From assembly GCA_014378155.1 (NCBI GenBank), contig JACMOF010000267.1:1-14750 (forward strand): a DNA stretch of 14,750 bases. Direction: 5' to 3'. A program made the translations under genes and the position numbers. Positions 1-6,428 of the stretch are shown here, piece after piece. Source of the stretch: Caulobacter sp. (lineage in GTDB: Bacteria > Pseudomonadota > Alphaproteobacteria > Caulobacterales > Caulobacteraceae). Below the pieces are notes generated by a model. The model was given only the letters and a program-made list of their open reading frames with translations, did not search any database and was not told the DNA's origin. Within the stretch, counting starts at the first letter, position 1; the number at the start of each line of letters is the position of its first letter.

Positions 1-1916
1 ACTTCGTCGCTCAGCGTCGCGACGGCCTCGTCCAGAGACAGCACCCGCTGCCCCTCGCCGCCCAGGCGGCGCAGGGCGACCTCTCCATTCTCAGCTTCCT
101 TACCCCCGGCCACAGCAATCACCGGAACTTTCGCGAGGCTGTGCTCGCGAATCTTGTAGTTGATCTTCTCGTTTCGTAGATCGACCTCTGCGCGAATGCC
201 CATCGAAGTCAACCTATCGGCCACGCTTTGGGCATAGCCATCGGCGTCCGAGGTGATGGTGGCCACCACGACCTGTACCGGCGCCAGCCAAAGCGGCAGA
301 TTGCCGGCATAGTTTTCCAGCAGGATGCCGATAAAGCGCTCGAACGAGCCCAGGATCGCGCGGTGCAGCATCACCGGCCGCTGCTTGGAACCGTCCTCGG
401 CGACATATTCGGCGTCGAGGCGCTCGGGCAGCACGAAGTCCAGTTGCAGGGTGCCGCACTGCCAGACCCGGCCAATGGCGTCCTTCAGCGAGAACTCCAG
501 TTTCGGGCCGTAGAAGGCGCCTTCGCCTTCTTGCAGCACCAGGGTCTCGCCCGCCGCCCCGGCAGCCGCCGACAGGGCGGCCTCGGCCTTGTCCCACACC
601 GCGTCGTCGCCCGCCCGCAGCTCCGGACGCGTCGAGAACTTGGTGTCGGCCAGATGCATGCCGAGGTCGCTATAGACGCTGCGCAACAGTTCGATGAAGC
701 GGGCGCTTTCCTCCGTGACCTGCTCTTCGCGGCAGAAGATGTGAGCGTCGTCCTGGGTGAAGGCCCGCACCCGCATGATGCCGTGCATGGCGCCCGACGG
801 CTCGTAGCGGTGGCAGGCCCCGAACTCGGCCATGCGCAGCGGCAGCTCGCGATAGCTCTTCTGGCCGACATTGAAGATCTGGATGTGGCCGGGGCAGTTC
901 ATCGGCTTGACGGCCAAAACCTCGCCCTCGGCGGTTTCGCACATGAACATGGCGTGGCCGAACTTCTCGGCGTGGCCCGAACGCTCCCACAGGCTCTTGT
1001 CGAGGATCTGCGGCGTCTTGACCTCGCGATAGCCGGCCGCGTCCAGCCGGCGGCGCATATAGGCCTCCAGCGCCAGGTACAGCGTCCAGCCCTTGGGGTG
1101 CCAGAACACCATGCCCTTGCCCTCTTCCTGGATGTGGAAGAGGTCCATGGTCCGGCCCAGCTTGCGGTGGTCGCGCCGCTCGGCTTCCTCGATGCGCAGC
1201 AGATAGGCCGCCAGATCGGCGTCGGAGGCCCACGAGGTGCCGTAGATGCGCTGCAGCTGGGCGTTGTTCTGATCGCCGCGCCAATAGGCGCCGGCCAGCT
1301 TGGTCAGTTTGAAGGCCTTGCCGACATGCTTGGTCGACGGCAGGTGGGGACCGCGGCACAGGTCTTTCCAGGTGGGGCCCTGGTGATAGACCGTGATCGT
1401 GTCGCTGGCCGGCAGGTCGCGGATGATCTGGGCCTTGTAGGTCTCGCCCTTGGACTCGAAGTCGGCGATGGCCACGTCGCGATCGACCTCCTCGCGGCGA
1501 ATCTTCTCGTCGCGATCGACGATCTGGCGCATGCGGGCCTCGATCGTCGCCAGGTCGTCCAGGCTGAACGGCTCGTCGCGGGCAAAATCGTAGAAGAAAC
1601 CGTCCTCGATATTGGGGCCGATCGTCACCTGGGTGCCGGGGAACAGCTCCTGCACGGCCTCGGCCATCACGTGGGCGGTGTCATGGCGGATGATCTCAAG
1701 CGCCTCGGGCGACTCGCGCGTGATGATCTCAAAGCGGTTTCCGCCGCCCAGCAGATCGGGCGTCAGCGGACGATCCAGGTCCAGCAGCACGCCGTCCAGC
1801 TTTATAACGAGGGCCTTCTTCTCCAGCGACTTGGAGATCGAGGCGGCCACGTCGCGGCCCGTCGATCCGTCAGCATATTGGCGGGCCGAGCCGTCGGGGA
1901 AAATCAGGTCGATCAT
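1..1916 (-). CDS. thrS: Threonine--tRNA ligase (C-terminal end cut by window edge)
   Basis: Class II aminoacyl-tRNA synthetase that charges tRNA-Thr in the cytoplasm. The reading frame is open from the ATG at 1916 to the left edge, so 638 residues are visible and only a short C-terminal tail is missing (bacterial ThrS is about 640-660 aa). The order is TGS domain (about 1-60), second additional/editing domain with HDTAH near residue 77, catalytic core, then anticodon-binding domain. The catalytic zinc ligands are C341 (MNCPGH), H392 (DDAHIF) and H518 (MLHRA); their spacing of 51 and 177 residues equals that of E. coli C334/H385/H511. Motif 2 appears as [11 protein letters not shown]. The start overlaps the yidD stop as ATGA, suggesting translational coupling. 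Any Shine-Dalgarno is weak (GAAGA right before the ATG). The long antisense frame over this gene is a codon-bias shadow. Confidence 0.97.
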   Translation of the reverse strand, partial: MIDLIFPDGSARQYADGSTGRDVAASISKSLEKKALVIKLDGVLLDLDRPLTPDLLGGGNRFEIITRESPEALEIIRHDTAHVMAEAVQELFPGTQVTIGPNIEDGFFYDFARDEPFSLDDLATIEARMRQIVDRDEKIRREEVDRDVAIADFESKGETYKAQIIRDLPASDTITVYHQGPTWKDLCRGPHLPSTKHVGKAFKLTKLAGAYWRGDQNNAQLQRIYGTSWASDADLAAYLLRIEEAERRDHRKLGRTMDLFHIQEEGKGMVFWHPKGWTLYLALEAYMRRRLDAAGYREVKTPQILDKSLWERSGHAEKFGHAMFMCETAEGEVLAVKPMNCPGHIQIFNVGQKSYRELPLRMAEFGACHRYEPSGAMHGIMRVRAFTQDDAHIFCREEQVTEESARFIELLRSVYSDLGMHLADTKFSTRPELRAGDDAVWDKAEAALSAAAGAAGETLVLQEGEGAFYGPKLEFSLKDAIGRVWQCGTLQLDFVLPERLDAEYVAEDGSKQRPVMLHRAILGSFERFIGILLENYAGNLPLWLAPVQVVVATITSDADGYAQSVADRLTSMGIRAEVDLRNEKINYKIREHSLAKVPVIAVAGGKEAENGEVALRRLGGEGQRVLSLDEAVATLSDE

Positions 1917-2167
1917 TCTTCACATTTCCACTTGCGCGGCCCGGTCGGCGGAGGCGGCGGGTCGAACCCCGAGCCGCCAAACGGATTGCATCGGCAAATC
2001 CGTCCCACCGCGAGCCAGGACCCCTTGAAGGGTCCGTGATCCTTGAGCGCCTGGGCCGCGTATTCCGAGCAGGTCGGCAGATACCGGCACTGACGCCCGA
2101 TGAAGGGCGAGAGCGTCGTCTTGTAGGCCTTCAGGCCCAGGTCGACGGTGCGTTCATAGAAGGTCAT
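1913..2167 (-). CDS. yidD: Membrane protein insertion efficiency factor YidD
   Basis: Small (84 aa) inner-membrane-associated protein of the YidD/DUF37 family, which assists YidC/Sec-dependent membrane protein insertion. The family hallmarks are all present: an N-terminal amphipathic stretch (about 5-22), the [11 protein letters not shown] core (about 27-37), HGPFKG (about 44-49), and the C-terminal [11 protein letters not shown] segment followed by a proline run. In most bacteria the gene lies in the rpmH-rnpA-yidD-yidC cluster. Here it lies between a NifU-like gene (54 nt upstream) and thrS, with which it shares an ATGA overlap. No clear ribosome binding site precedes the ATG. The gene looks intact and is of normal length. 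Confidence 0.95.
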   Translation of the reverse strand: MTFYERTVDLGLKAYKTTLSPFIGRQCRYLPTCSEYAAQALKDHGPFKGSWLAVGRICRCNPFGGSGFDPPPPPTGPRKWKCEE

Positions 2168-2214
2168 GCCGACGGTTTCGCGAACGGAGTCGGGTCCTTA
2201 TCGACTAGCGAAAA

Positions 2215-2224
2215 GACCCGATCA
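2215..2224 (-). other. Stop-proximal hairpin between NifU-like gene and yidD
   Basis: A 7-bp inverted repeat, TCGGGTC (2190-2196) and GACCCGA (2215-2221), abuts the NifU-like stop codon (2222-2224) and spans most of the 54-nt gap to yidD. The loop is 18 nt. No T-run follows, so it looks more like an mRNA processing or pausing hairpin than a full terminator. Visible pairing only; function is inferred. Confidence 0.3.
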
Positions 2225-2683
2225 AGCGGCGCCGGCGCGGCGAGTTCGGGTTTGGTCGGCGGCTGTGGCTGTACGGACAGCCTCGACTGCGGCTTCGAAC
2301 GCCAAAAGCGTCGAGGCGTGACGGGCGGGATAGTCCTTGACCGGCTCCAGCACGGCGAGCTCCGAAAATCGGCCTGCGGGGGGCGAACCGTTCGACTTCA
2401 GCATAGCGCGCAAGGCGTCGCGGGCCAACTCGATCTCGGAAAGATCCGCGCCGACCACCTGGGCGCCCAGGATCGCTGCCGAGGCCTGGCCCAGGGCGCA
2501 GGCGGTGACATCCTGGGCGAAGTCGGACACGCGACCGTCTGCCACCGTCACATCGACGATGATTCGGCTGCCGCACAGCTTGGCGGTCTTTTCGCTGCTG
2601 GCGTCCGGCGCGACCAGGCGGCCGGCGCGCGGCATGTTGGCCACCAGGCCCAGGATTCGCGCCGAATAGAGGTCGTCGATCAT
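2222..2683 (-). CDS. NifU/IscU N-terminal-like iron-sulfur scaffold family protein, divergent
   Basis: A 153-aa protein resembling the IscU/NifU-N fold, whose classical members assemble Fe-S clusters on three cysteines and an aspartate. Two cysteines are in the expected places: C37 (AKLCGS) and C62 (TACALG). The usual CGD is CGS, and the third cluster cysteine, which in IscU follows the histidine of the LHCS-like motif, is alanine (RHAST, H122-A123). The LLAFEA segment after it still matches the family. This reduced form occurs in alphaproteobacteria. It may not hold a cluster in the IscU manner, so its biochemical role is open. The start overlaps the SRPBCC stop (ATGA at 2680-2683), and yidD follows after 54 nt, so the genes are probably co-transcribed. 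The C-terminal tail (about 140-153) is Arg/Ala-rich and probably flexible. Confidence 0.85.
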   Translation of the reverse strand: MIDDLYSARILGLVANMPRAGRLVAPDASSEKTAKLCGSRIIVDVTVADGRVSDFAQDVTACALGQASAAILGAQVVGADLSEIELARDALRAMLKSNGSPPAGRFSELAVLEPVKDYPARHASTLLAFEAAVEAVRTATAADQTRTRRAGAA

Positions 2684-3147
2684 GACGCTGAGATGGGGGT
2701 CTTCTGGCGTTCCGACCAGAGGGCCTCGACATGATCGCGCAAGGCCTCGCCCATGATCGTGAACGCCGCCCGCAGCCGCCTGCGCTCGTCCCGGCTGACG
2801 AAGCGGACCAGCGGGCCGATGAACAGCTCGCCGTTGGAGAAGATGGCGTTTTCCTCGCCCTTCTTGTCGATCTCGATATAGCGGATCGCGGTGACGAAGC
2901 CCTTTAGCCGCTTGGTGCGCCAGTGGAGCTGCTCGTAGGGCACCCAGTCCTGGACGATCGGCGTCAGGATGTCGGTCCCGCTCTCGGTGACGAACGCCGT
3001 GGTCAGGGTCGTGCCGATCCGCATCTCGCCCTCGATGCGCGGATGGACGGGGTTCCAGGCGCCCCAGGTCGCGAAGTCGGAAATCACTTCCCAGACCAGG
3101 TCGGCGGGGGCTTGCACCCCGATGCGATGTTCTACGGCGCGTTGCAT
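2680..3147 (-). CDS. SRPBCC (START-like) family protein
   Basis: A 155-aa protein with the single-domain SRPBCC (polyketide cyclase/Bet v 1-like) pattern, a fold that binds hydrophobic ligands in a deep cavity. The N-terminus carries the typical start of the fold, an initial strand followed by APADLVWEVISDFATW (about 14-29) and WNPVHPRIEG. A strand of LHWRTKR type (about 74-80) and a long C-terminal helix (about 120-147) complete it. No catalytic motif assigns a reaction, and no substrate can be named from the sequence. It is the first gene of the leftward group SRPBCC - NifU-like - yidD - thrS, and its stop overlaps the next start. A ribosome binding site before the ATG is not obvious. Its promoter should lie in 3148-3182 or inside the neighbouring inverted repeat. 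Confidence 0.85.
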   Translation of the reverse strand: MQRAVEHRIGVQAPADLVWEVISDFATWGAWNPVHPRIEGEMRIGTTLTTAFVTESGTDILTPIVQDWVPYEQLHWRTKRLKGFVTAIRYIEIDKKGEENAIFSNGELFIGPLVRFVSRDERRRLRAAFTIMGEALRDHVEALWSERQKTPISAS

Positions 3148-3182
3148 GGGTCGAAATCCGGCTCTCTGGTCATTCTCATTTT

Positions 3183-3309
3183 CCGCTCATCCCGGCGAAT
3201 GCCGGGACCCAGATCCCAGAGCGGGGTGGATGATTGGAGGAGCTCAACGCTTTTGGCGTCAGCCCCAAAGCCATTCCATCTGGGTCCCGGCATTCGCCGG
3301 GATGAGCGG
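3183..3309. repeat. REP-like inverted pair (two 32-bp perfect arms)
   Basis: Arm 3183-3214 (begins CCGCTCATCCCGG) is the exact reverse complement of arm 3278-3309, separated by 63 nt. Each arm itself contains a short palindrome, CCCGGC-gaat-GCCGGG or its complement, so the element can fold either as two small hairpins or as one long cruciform. The organisation is that of a bacterial interspersed mosaic element. Similar CATCCCGGCGAA-type repeats are abundant in alphaproteobacterial genomes (general knowledge). It lies 17 nt downstream of the SDR stop codon and upstream of the SRPBCC gene, so it could separate the two leftward transcription units. Confidence 0.9.
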
Positions 3310-3326
3310 TTTATTATGAGTGTAAT

Positions 3327-4088
3327 CTAGTCCCGCACCAGTCCCCCATCCACCACCAGGTTCTGGCCGGTGATCGCGCGGCTCCAGGGCGAGGCGAAGA
3401 ACAGCACGGCGTCGGCGAACTCGGCGGGCGTGGTCACCCGACGCAGCGGCGTGCTCTGGGCGATCAGGTCGAAGATCGCCTCGGGCGTGGCGGCGCTGGC
3501 GTCGGTGGTGCGCAGCAGGCCGCCCGACAGCATGTTGACGGTGATCCCGCCGGGGCCAAGGTCGGCCGCCGCCGTGCGGGTCAGCGACAGCAACGCGGCC
3601 TTGGCGGCCGTGTAGTCGTGATAGGGCACCACCGGGTTCTGGAACAGGTTGGTGCCGATATTGATCACCCGGCCAAAGCCGGCGTTCTCCATGGCCGGGG
3701 CGGTGGCCTGGATCAGGTTCAGCGAGCCGCGCAGCGAGACGTTCATCTGGCTCTGGAAATCCTCCCACGGGATCGTCTGGAGGGTGTGGCGGCCATCGCC
3801 ATTGAAGCTGAAGTCGCCCAGGGCGTTGTTGATCACCGTGGTGACGTGGCTTCCGAAGTGCTCGGCGGCGTCATTGACCAGGCGGCGAACCGCGTCGCGG
3901 TCGCTGACGTCGGCTTGGAGAGCCAAGGCCCCGTCGCCAAGTTCCTCGGCGAGCGCCAGGGCCGCAGCCTCGCTGCGGCGATAGTTGATGACCACCGAGG
4001 CGCCCTGATCCGCGAAGGCCCGGGCGATGGCGGCGCCCAGGCCCCGGCCGCCGCCGGAGACCAGGACGATCTGTTCGTCAATGTTCAC
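3327..4088 (-). CDS. Short-chain dehydrogenase/reductase (3-oxoacyl-ACP reductase-like)
   Basis: Classical SDR of 253 aa, an NAD(P)(H)-dependent oxidoreductase on a Rossmann fold. Visible motifs are the cofactor loop SGGGRGLG (11-18), acidic/adenine contact AD60V, NNALG (87-91, variant of NNAG), N116, catalytic Y159 and K163 (YTAAK), and a C-terminal VDGGL. The residue 13 before the tyrosine, normally Ser, is T146. FabG-like annotation is by family only; the substrate is unknown. I chose the GTG at 4086-4088 because AAGGA lies 9 nt upstream and the gene then begins 5 nt after the cysS stop. An alternative GTG at 4112 has no such site and would overlap cysS. It is probably co-transcribed with cysS. 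The REP-like pair follows its stop. Confidence 0.9.
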   Translation of the reverse strand: MNIDEQIVLVSGGGRGLGAAIARAFADQGASVVINYRRSEAAALALAEELGDGALALQADVSDRDAVRRLVNDAAEHFGSHVTTVINNALGDFSFNGDGRHTLQTIPWEDFQSQMNVSLRGSLNLIQATAPAMENAGFGRVINIGTNLFQNPVVPYHDYTAAKAALLSLTRTAAADLGPGGITVNMLSGGLLRTTDASAATPEAIFDLIAQSTPLRRVTTPAEFADAVLFFASPWSRAITGQNLVVDGGLVRD

Positions 4089-4093
4089 GCCGA

Positions 4094-5482
4094 TCAGTCC
4101 TTCATCCGCCACGTCGCCCCGGCCGGACCGTCCATGACCACCACGCCCAGGGCGTCGATCTCGGCGCGGATGGCGTCGGCGGCGGTCCAGTCCTTGGCGG
4201 TGCGCGCGGCGATCCGCCGGGCCAGCAGGTCCTCGACCTTGGCCTTGAGGTCATCGTCGGCGTCGCCCTCGAACCAGGCGTCGGGGTCGGTCTGCAGGAA
4301 GCCCATCAGGCCGGCCGAGGCCAGCAGACGACCCTTGTTGGCGGCGATCGCGGGCTCGTCGCCGGCCGTCACGGCGCGCTCGATGGCGCTGGACAACTCG
4401 AAGAAGCCCGACACCGCCAGGGGGGTGTTGAGATCGTCGGACAGCGCCGCCATCACCTCGTCCGACGGCTCGGACTCGCCGGCCTCCACCGTCTTGGCCC
4501 GGCGCAGGGCGCCGTACAGTCGGTCGAGCGCCTTGCGGCTCTGCTCGATCAGCTCCGGCGTCCAGTCCAGCGGCTGGCGGTAATGGCCCGACAGCAGCGC
4601 CCAGCGGATCACTTCGCCCGGCGTGGTCTGCAACAGCTCATGCGGGATGATCACATTGCCCAGGCTCTTGGACATTTTCTCGCCGGCCATGTCCAAGAAG
4701 CCGTTGTGCAGCCAATAGCTCGCCAACACTGGCAGGTCGTGGGCGCAGCGGCTCTGGGCCAGCTCATTCTCGTGGTGCGGGAAGGCCAGGTCGATGCCGC
4801 CGCCATGGATGTCGATGGTCTGGCCCAGGGCCTTGTCGATCATCGCCGAGCATTCGATGTGCCAGCCGGGGCGACCGGGGCCAAACGCGCTGTCCCAGAC
4901 CGGCTCGTTTTCCTTGGACGGTTTCCACAGCACGAAGTCGGCGGGGTGGCGCTTGTAGGGCGCGACCTCGACCCGGGCGCCCGCGATCATGTCATCCATG
5001 TTTCGGCCTGACAGCTGGCCGTAGTCGGGGAAGGCCTGGGTGTCGAACAGCACATGGCCCTCGGCGGAGTAGGCCGCTCCCTTGGCCACCAGCTGGCCGA
5101 TCATCTCGAGGATCGCGGCCATGTGCTCGGTGGCCTTGGGCTCAAGCGTCGGCGGCAGGGTCAGCAGGCCGGCGGCGTCGGCGTGGTAGGAGGCCAGGTA
5201 GCGGTCGGTGATGACCTTGATATCCACGCCCTCGGCCGTGGCCTTGGCGTTGATCTTGTCGTCCACGTCGGTGACGTTGCGGGCATAGACCACCGCCTCG
5301 TCGCCATAGACATGGCGCAGCAGACGGAACAGCACGTCGAACACCACGACAGGCCGGAAATTGCCGATATGAGCGTGGTTATAGACCGTGGGCCCGCAGA
5401 CATACATCGTCACCCGGCTCGGATCGGCGGGGACGAAGTCGCGCTTTTCGCGCGTCATGGTGTCGTGGAGCTTGAGAGTCAT
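4094..5482 (-). CDS. cysS: Cysteine--tRNA ligase
   Basis: Class I aminoacyl-tRNA synthetase, 462 aa, full length for the family, charging tRNA-Cys in the cytoplasm. The HIGH signature is HIGN (38-41) and the second ATP-binding loop is KMSKS (269-273). The zinc site that discriminates cysteine is complete: C29, C211 (GWHIEC), H236 and E240 (FPHHENE), matching E. coli C28/C209/H234/E238 with small offsets. The C-terminal DALR/anticodon region runs from about 300 on. The gene is divergent from folE, with a 189-nt shared upstream region, and is followed by the SDR gene after 5 nt; the SDR ribosome binding site lies inside the last cysS codons. No strong Shine-Dalgarno precedes its own ATG. Confidence 0.98.
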   Translation of the reverse strand: MTLKLHDTMTREKRDFVPADPSRVTMYVCGPTVYNHAHIGNFRPVVVFDVLFRLLRHVYGDEAVVYARNVTDVDDKINAKATAEGVDIKVITDRYLASYHADAAGLLTLPPTLEPKATEHMAAILEMIGQLVAKGAAYSAEGHVLFDTQAFPDYGQLSGRNMDDMIAGARVEVAPYKRHPADFVLWKPSKENEPVWDSAFGPGRPGWHIECSAMIDKALGQTIDIHGGGIDLAFPHHENELAQSRCAHDLPVLASYWLHNGFLDMAGEKMSKSLGNVIIPHELLQTTPGEVIRWALLSGHYRQPLDWTPELIEQSRKALDRLYGALRRAKTVEAGESEPSDEVMAALSDDLNTPLAVSGFFELSSAIERAVTAGDEPAIAANKGRLLASAGLMGFLQTDPDAWFEGDADDDLKAKVEDLLARRIAARTAKDWTAADAIRAEIDALGVVVMDGPAGATWRMKD

Positions 5483-5538
5483 GGGAAAGAAGGTCGCCTG
5501 ACGTAACGGGAGGGTGTTGCCGGAGTTTGTGTGCGTCC

Positions 5539-5546
5539 CATATAGC
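5539..5546 (-). promoter_or_regulatory. Putative -10 element for cysS
   Basis: Read on the minus strand this is GCTATATG, a 7 of 8 match to the Caulobacter housekeeping -10 consensus GCTANAWC. It lies 56 nt before the cysS ATG. The -35 region is not convincing. The site overlaps an 8-bp palindrome, ATAGCTAT, so a similar but weaker element can be read toward folE. Sequence match only. Confidence 0.3.
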
Positions 5547-5671
5547 TATCTGAGCGTTTTGGAACCACGCCCTTGATGGGCGCCGACACGCCTTCATACG
5601 GGTGGCACGCGTAATTCCGGGGCGAAGGGCGCTCCGGCGCAACTCAGCCCGTGGAAAGAAACCTTCCGAAC

Positions 5672-6316
5672 ATGGATGCCGTGACCCCCACAAAGACCCT
5701 CCTCGAACAGTGCAGCTGCGCTGCGGACGATCTCGACCGGATAGAGGGGCGCCCCTCCCGCGAACAGGCCATGGCGGCCGTCCGCACCCTGCTGGCCTGG
5801 GCCGGCGACAATCCCGACCGCGAAGGCCTGCTTGATACGCCGCAACGCGTGGTCGACGCCTATGGCGAATGGTTCGCCGGCTATCAGGGCGATCCCGCCA
5901 AGGCGCTGAGCCGCACCTTCGAGGACGTCCAGGGCTATGACGACATGGTCATGCTGCGCGGCATCGAGGTGCAGAGCCATTGCGAACACCACATGGCCCC
6001 GTTCCTGGGCAAGGCCTGGGTGGCCTATATGCCGACTGGCAAGGTCGTGGGCCTGTCCAAGCTGGCCCGGCTGGTCGAGATCTTCGCTAAGCGCCTCCAG
6101 ACTCAGGAGACCATGACCATGCAGATCACCGACGCCATCGAGGACCACCTGTCGGCCGCCGGCGTGGCCGTGCTGATCGACGCCGAGCACCAGTGCATGA
6201 GCACCCGCGGCGTCCACCACCACGACGTCTCGACCATCACCACCCAGTTTCGCGGCGTGTTCAAGACCGACAAGGTGTTGCAGCAGCGGTTCATGGACCT
6301 GGTGACGCGGAAATAG
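5672..6316 (+). CDS. folE: GTP cyclohydrolase I
   Basis: Type I GTP cyclohydrolase (FolE, 214 aa) converts GTP to 7,8-dihydroneopterin triphosphate, the first step of tetrahydrofolate synthesis and of some queuosine/pterin routes. The zinc ligands C104, H107 ([10 protein letters not shown], 102-111) and C175 (EHQCMSTRG, 172-180) match E. coli C110/H113/C181 in spacing. The [11 protein letters not shown] helix (126-136) and the HHHD segment (182-185) complete the active site. The N-terminal 30 residues are variable, as is usual. I start at the ATG at 5672; an in-frame GTG at 5651 would add seven residues, and neither has a good ribosome binding site. The inverted repeat pair begins 4 nt after its stop. 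Confidence 0.96.
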   Translation: MDAVTPTKTLLEQCSCAADDLDRIEGRPSREQAMAAVRTLLAWAGDNPDREGLLDTPQRVVDAYGEWFAGYQGDPAKALSRTFEDVQGYDDMVMLRGIEVQSHCEHHMAPFLGKAWVAYMPTGKVVGLSKLARLVEIFAKRLQTQETMTMQITDAIEDHLSAAGVAVLIDAEHQCMSTRGVHHHDVSTITTQFRGVFKTDKVLQQRFMDLVTRK

Positions 6317-6320
6317 GGTT

Positions 6321-6391
6321 GGGGACATGCACTTGTGCGTGTCCCCATGAAGCCCTGCGTCGGTTGGGGACACGCACAAGTGCATGTCCCC
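6321..6391. repeat. GGGGACA palindrome family, inverted pair A
   Basis: Arms 6321-6346 and 6366-6391 (26 nt each) are exact reverse complements separated by 19 nt. Each arm is itself a near-palindrome: GGGGACATGCAC paired with GTGCGTGTCCCC, one T-G wobble, TT in the loop. Both arms are preceded by GGTT or GTT. The element starts 4 nt after the folE stop codon and precedes the peptidase gene. GGGGACA...TGTCCCC palindromes are widespread and resemble REP elements mobilised by REP-associated tyrosine transposases (general knowledge); no such transposase is in this window. Confidence 0.92.
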
Positions 6392-6428
6392 GCATCGGCT
6401 CGGGCAGCGGCGCCCGAAAGGGGGAATA

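Noticed and set aside
228..2039. Plus-strand 603-codon open frame antisense to thrS
   Set aside because: It lies over a complete, motif-verified thrS. Its sequence is low in family-like motifs, and long antisense frames are expected from GC-rich codon bias.
2923..3330. Plus-strand frames over the SRPBCC gene and the inverted repeat
   Set aside because: They translate the REP-like arms into the HPGECRDP/IPANAGTQ type of peptide that arises from this repeat in many genomes; not a gene.
5573..5600. TTGATG with ATACGG as a folE promoter
   Set aside because: The -35 matches only 4 of 6 and the -10 is poor; not strong enough to report as a feature.
6321..6391. CRISPR-like array or short direct repeats
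   Set aside because: Only two arms in inverted orientation are present per site, with no regular spacers and no cas genes.
6384..6428. Earlier in-frame ATG for the M14 peptidase
   Set aside because: It lies in the palindromic repeat arm and would put a charged stretch before the signal peptide. The ATG at 6429 has AAGGGGG at proper spacing.
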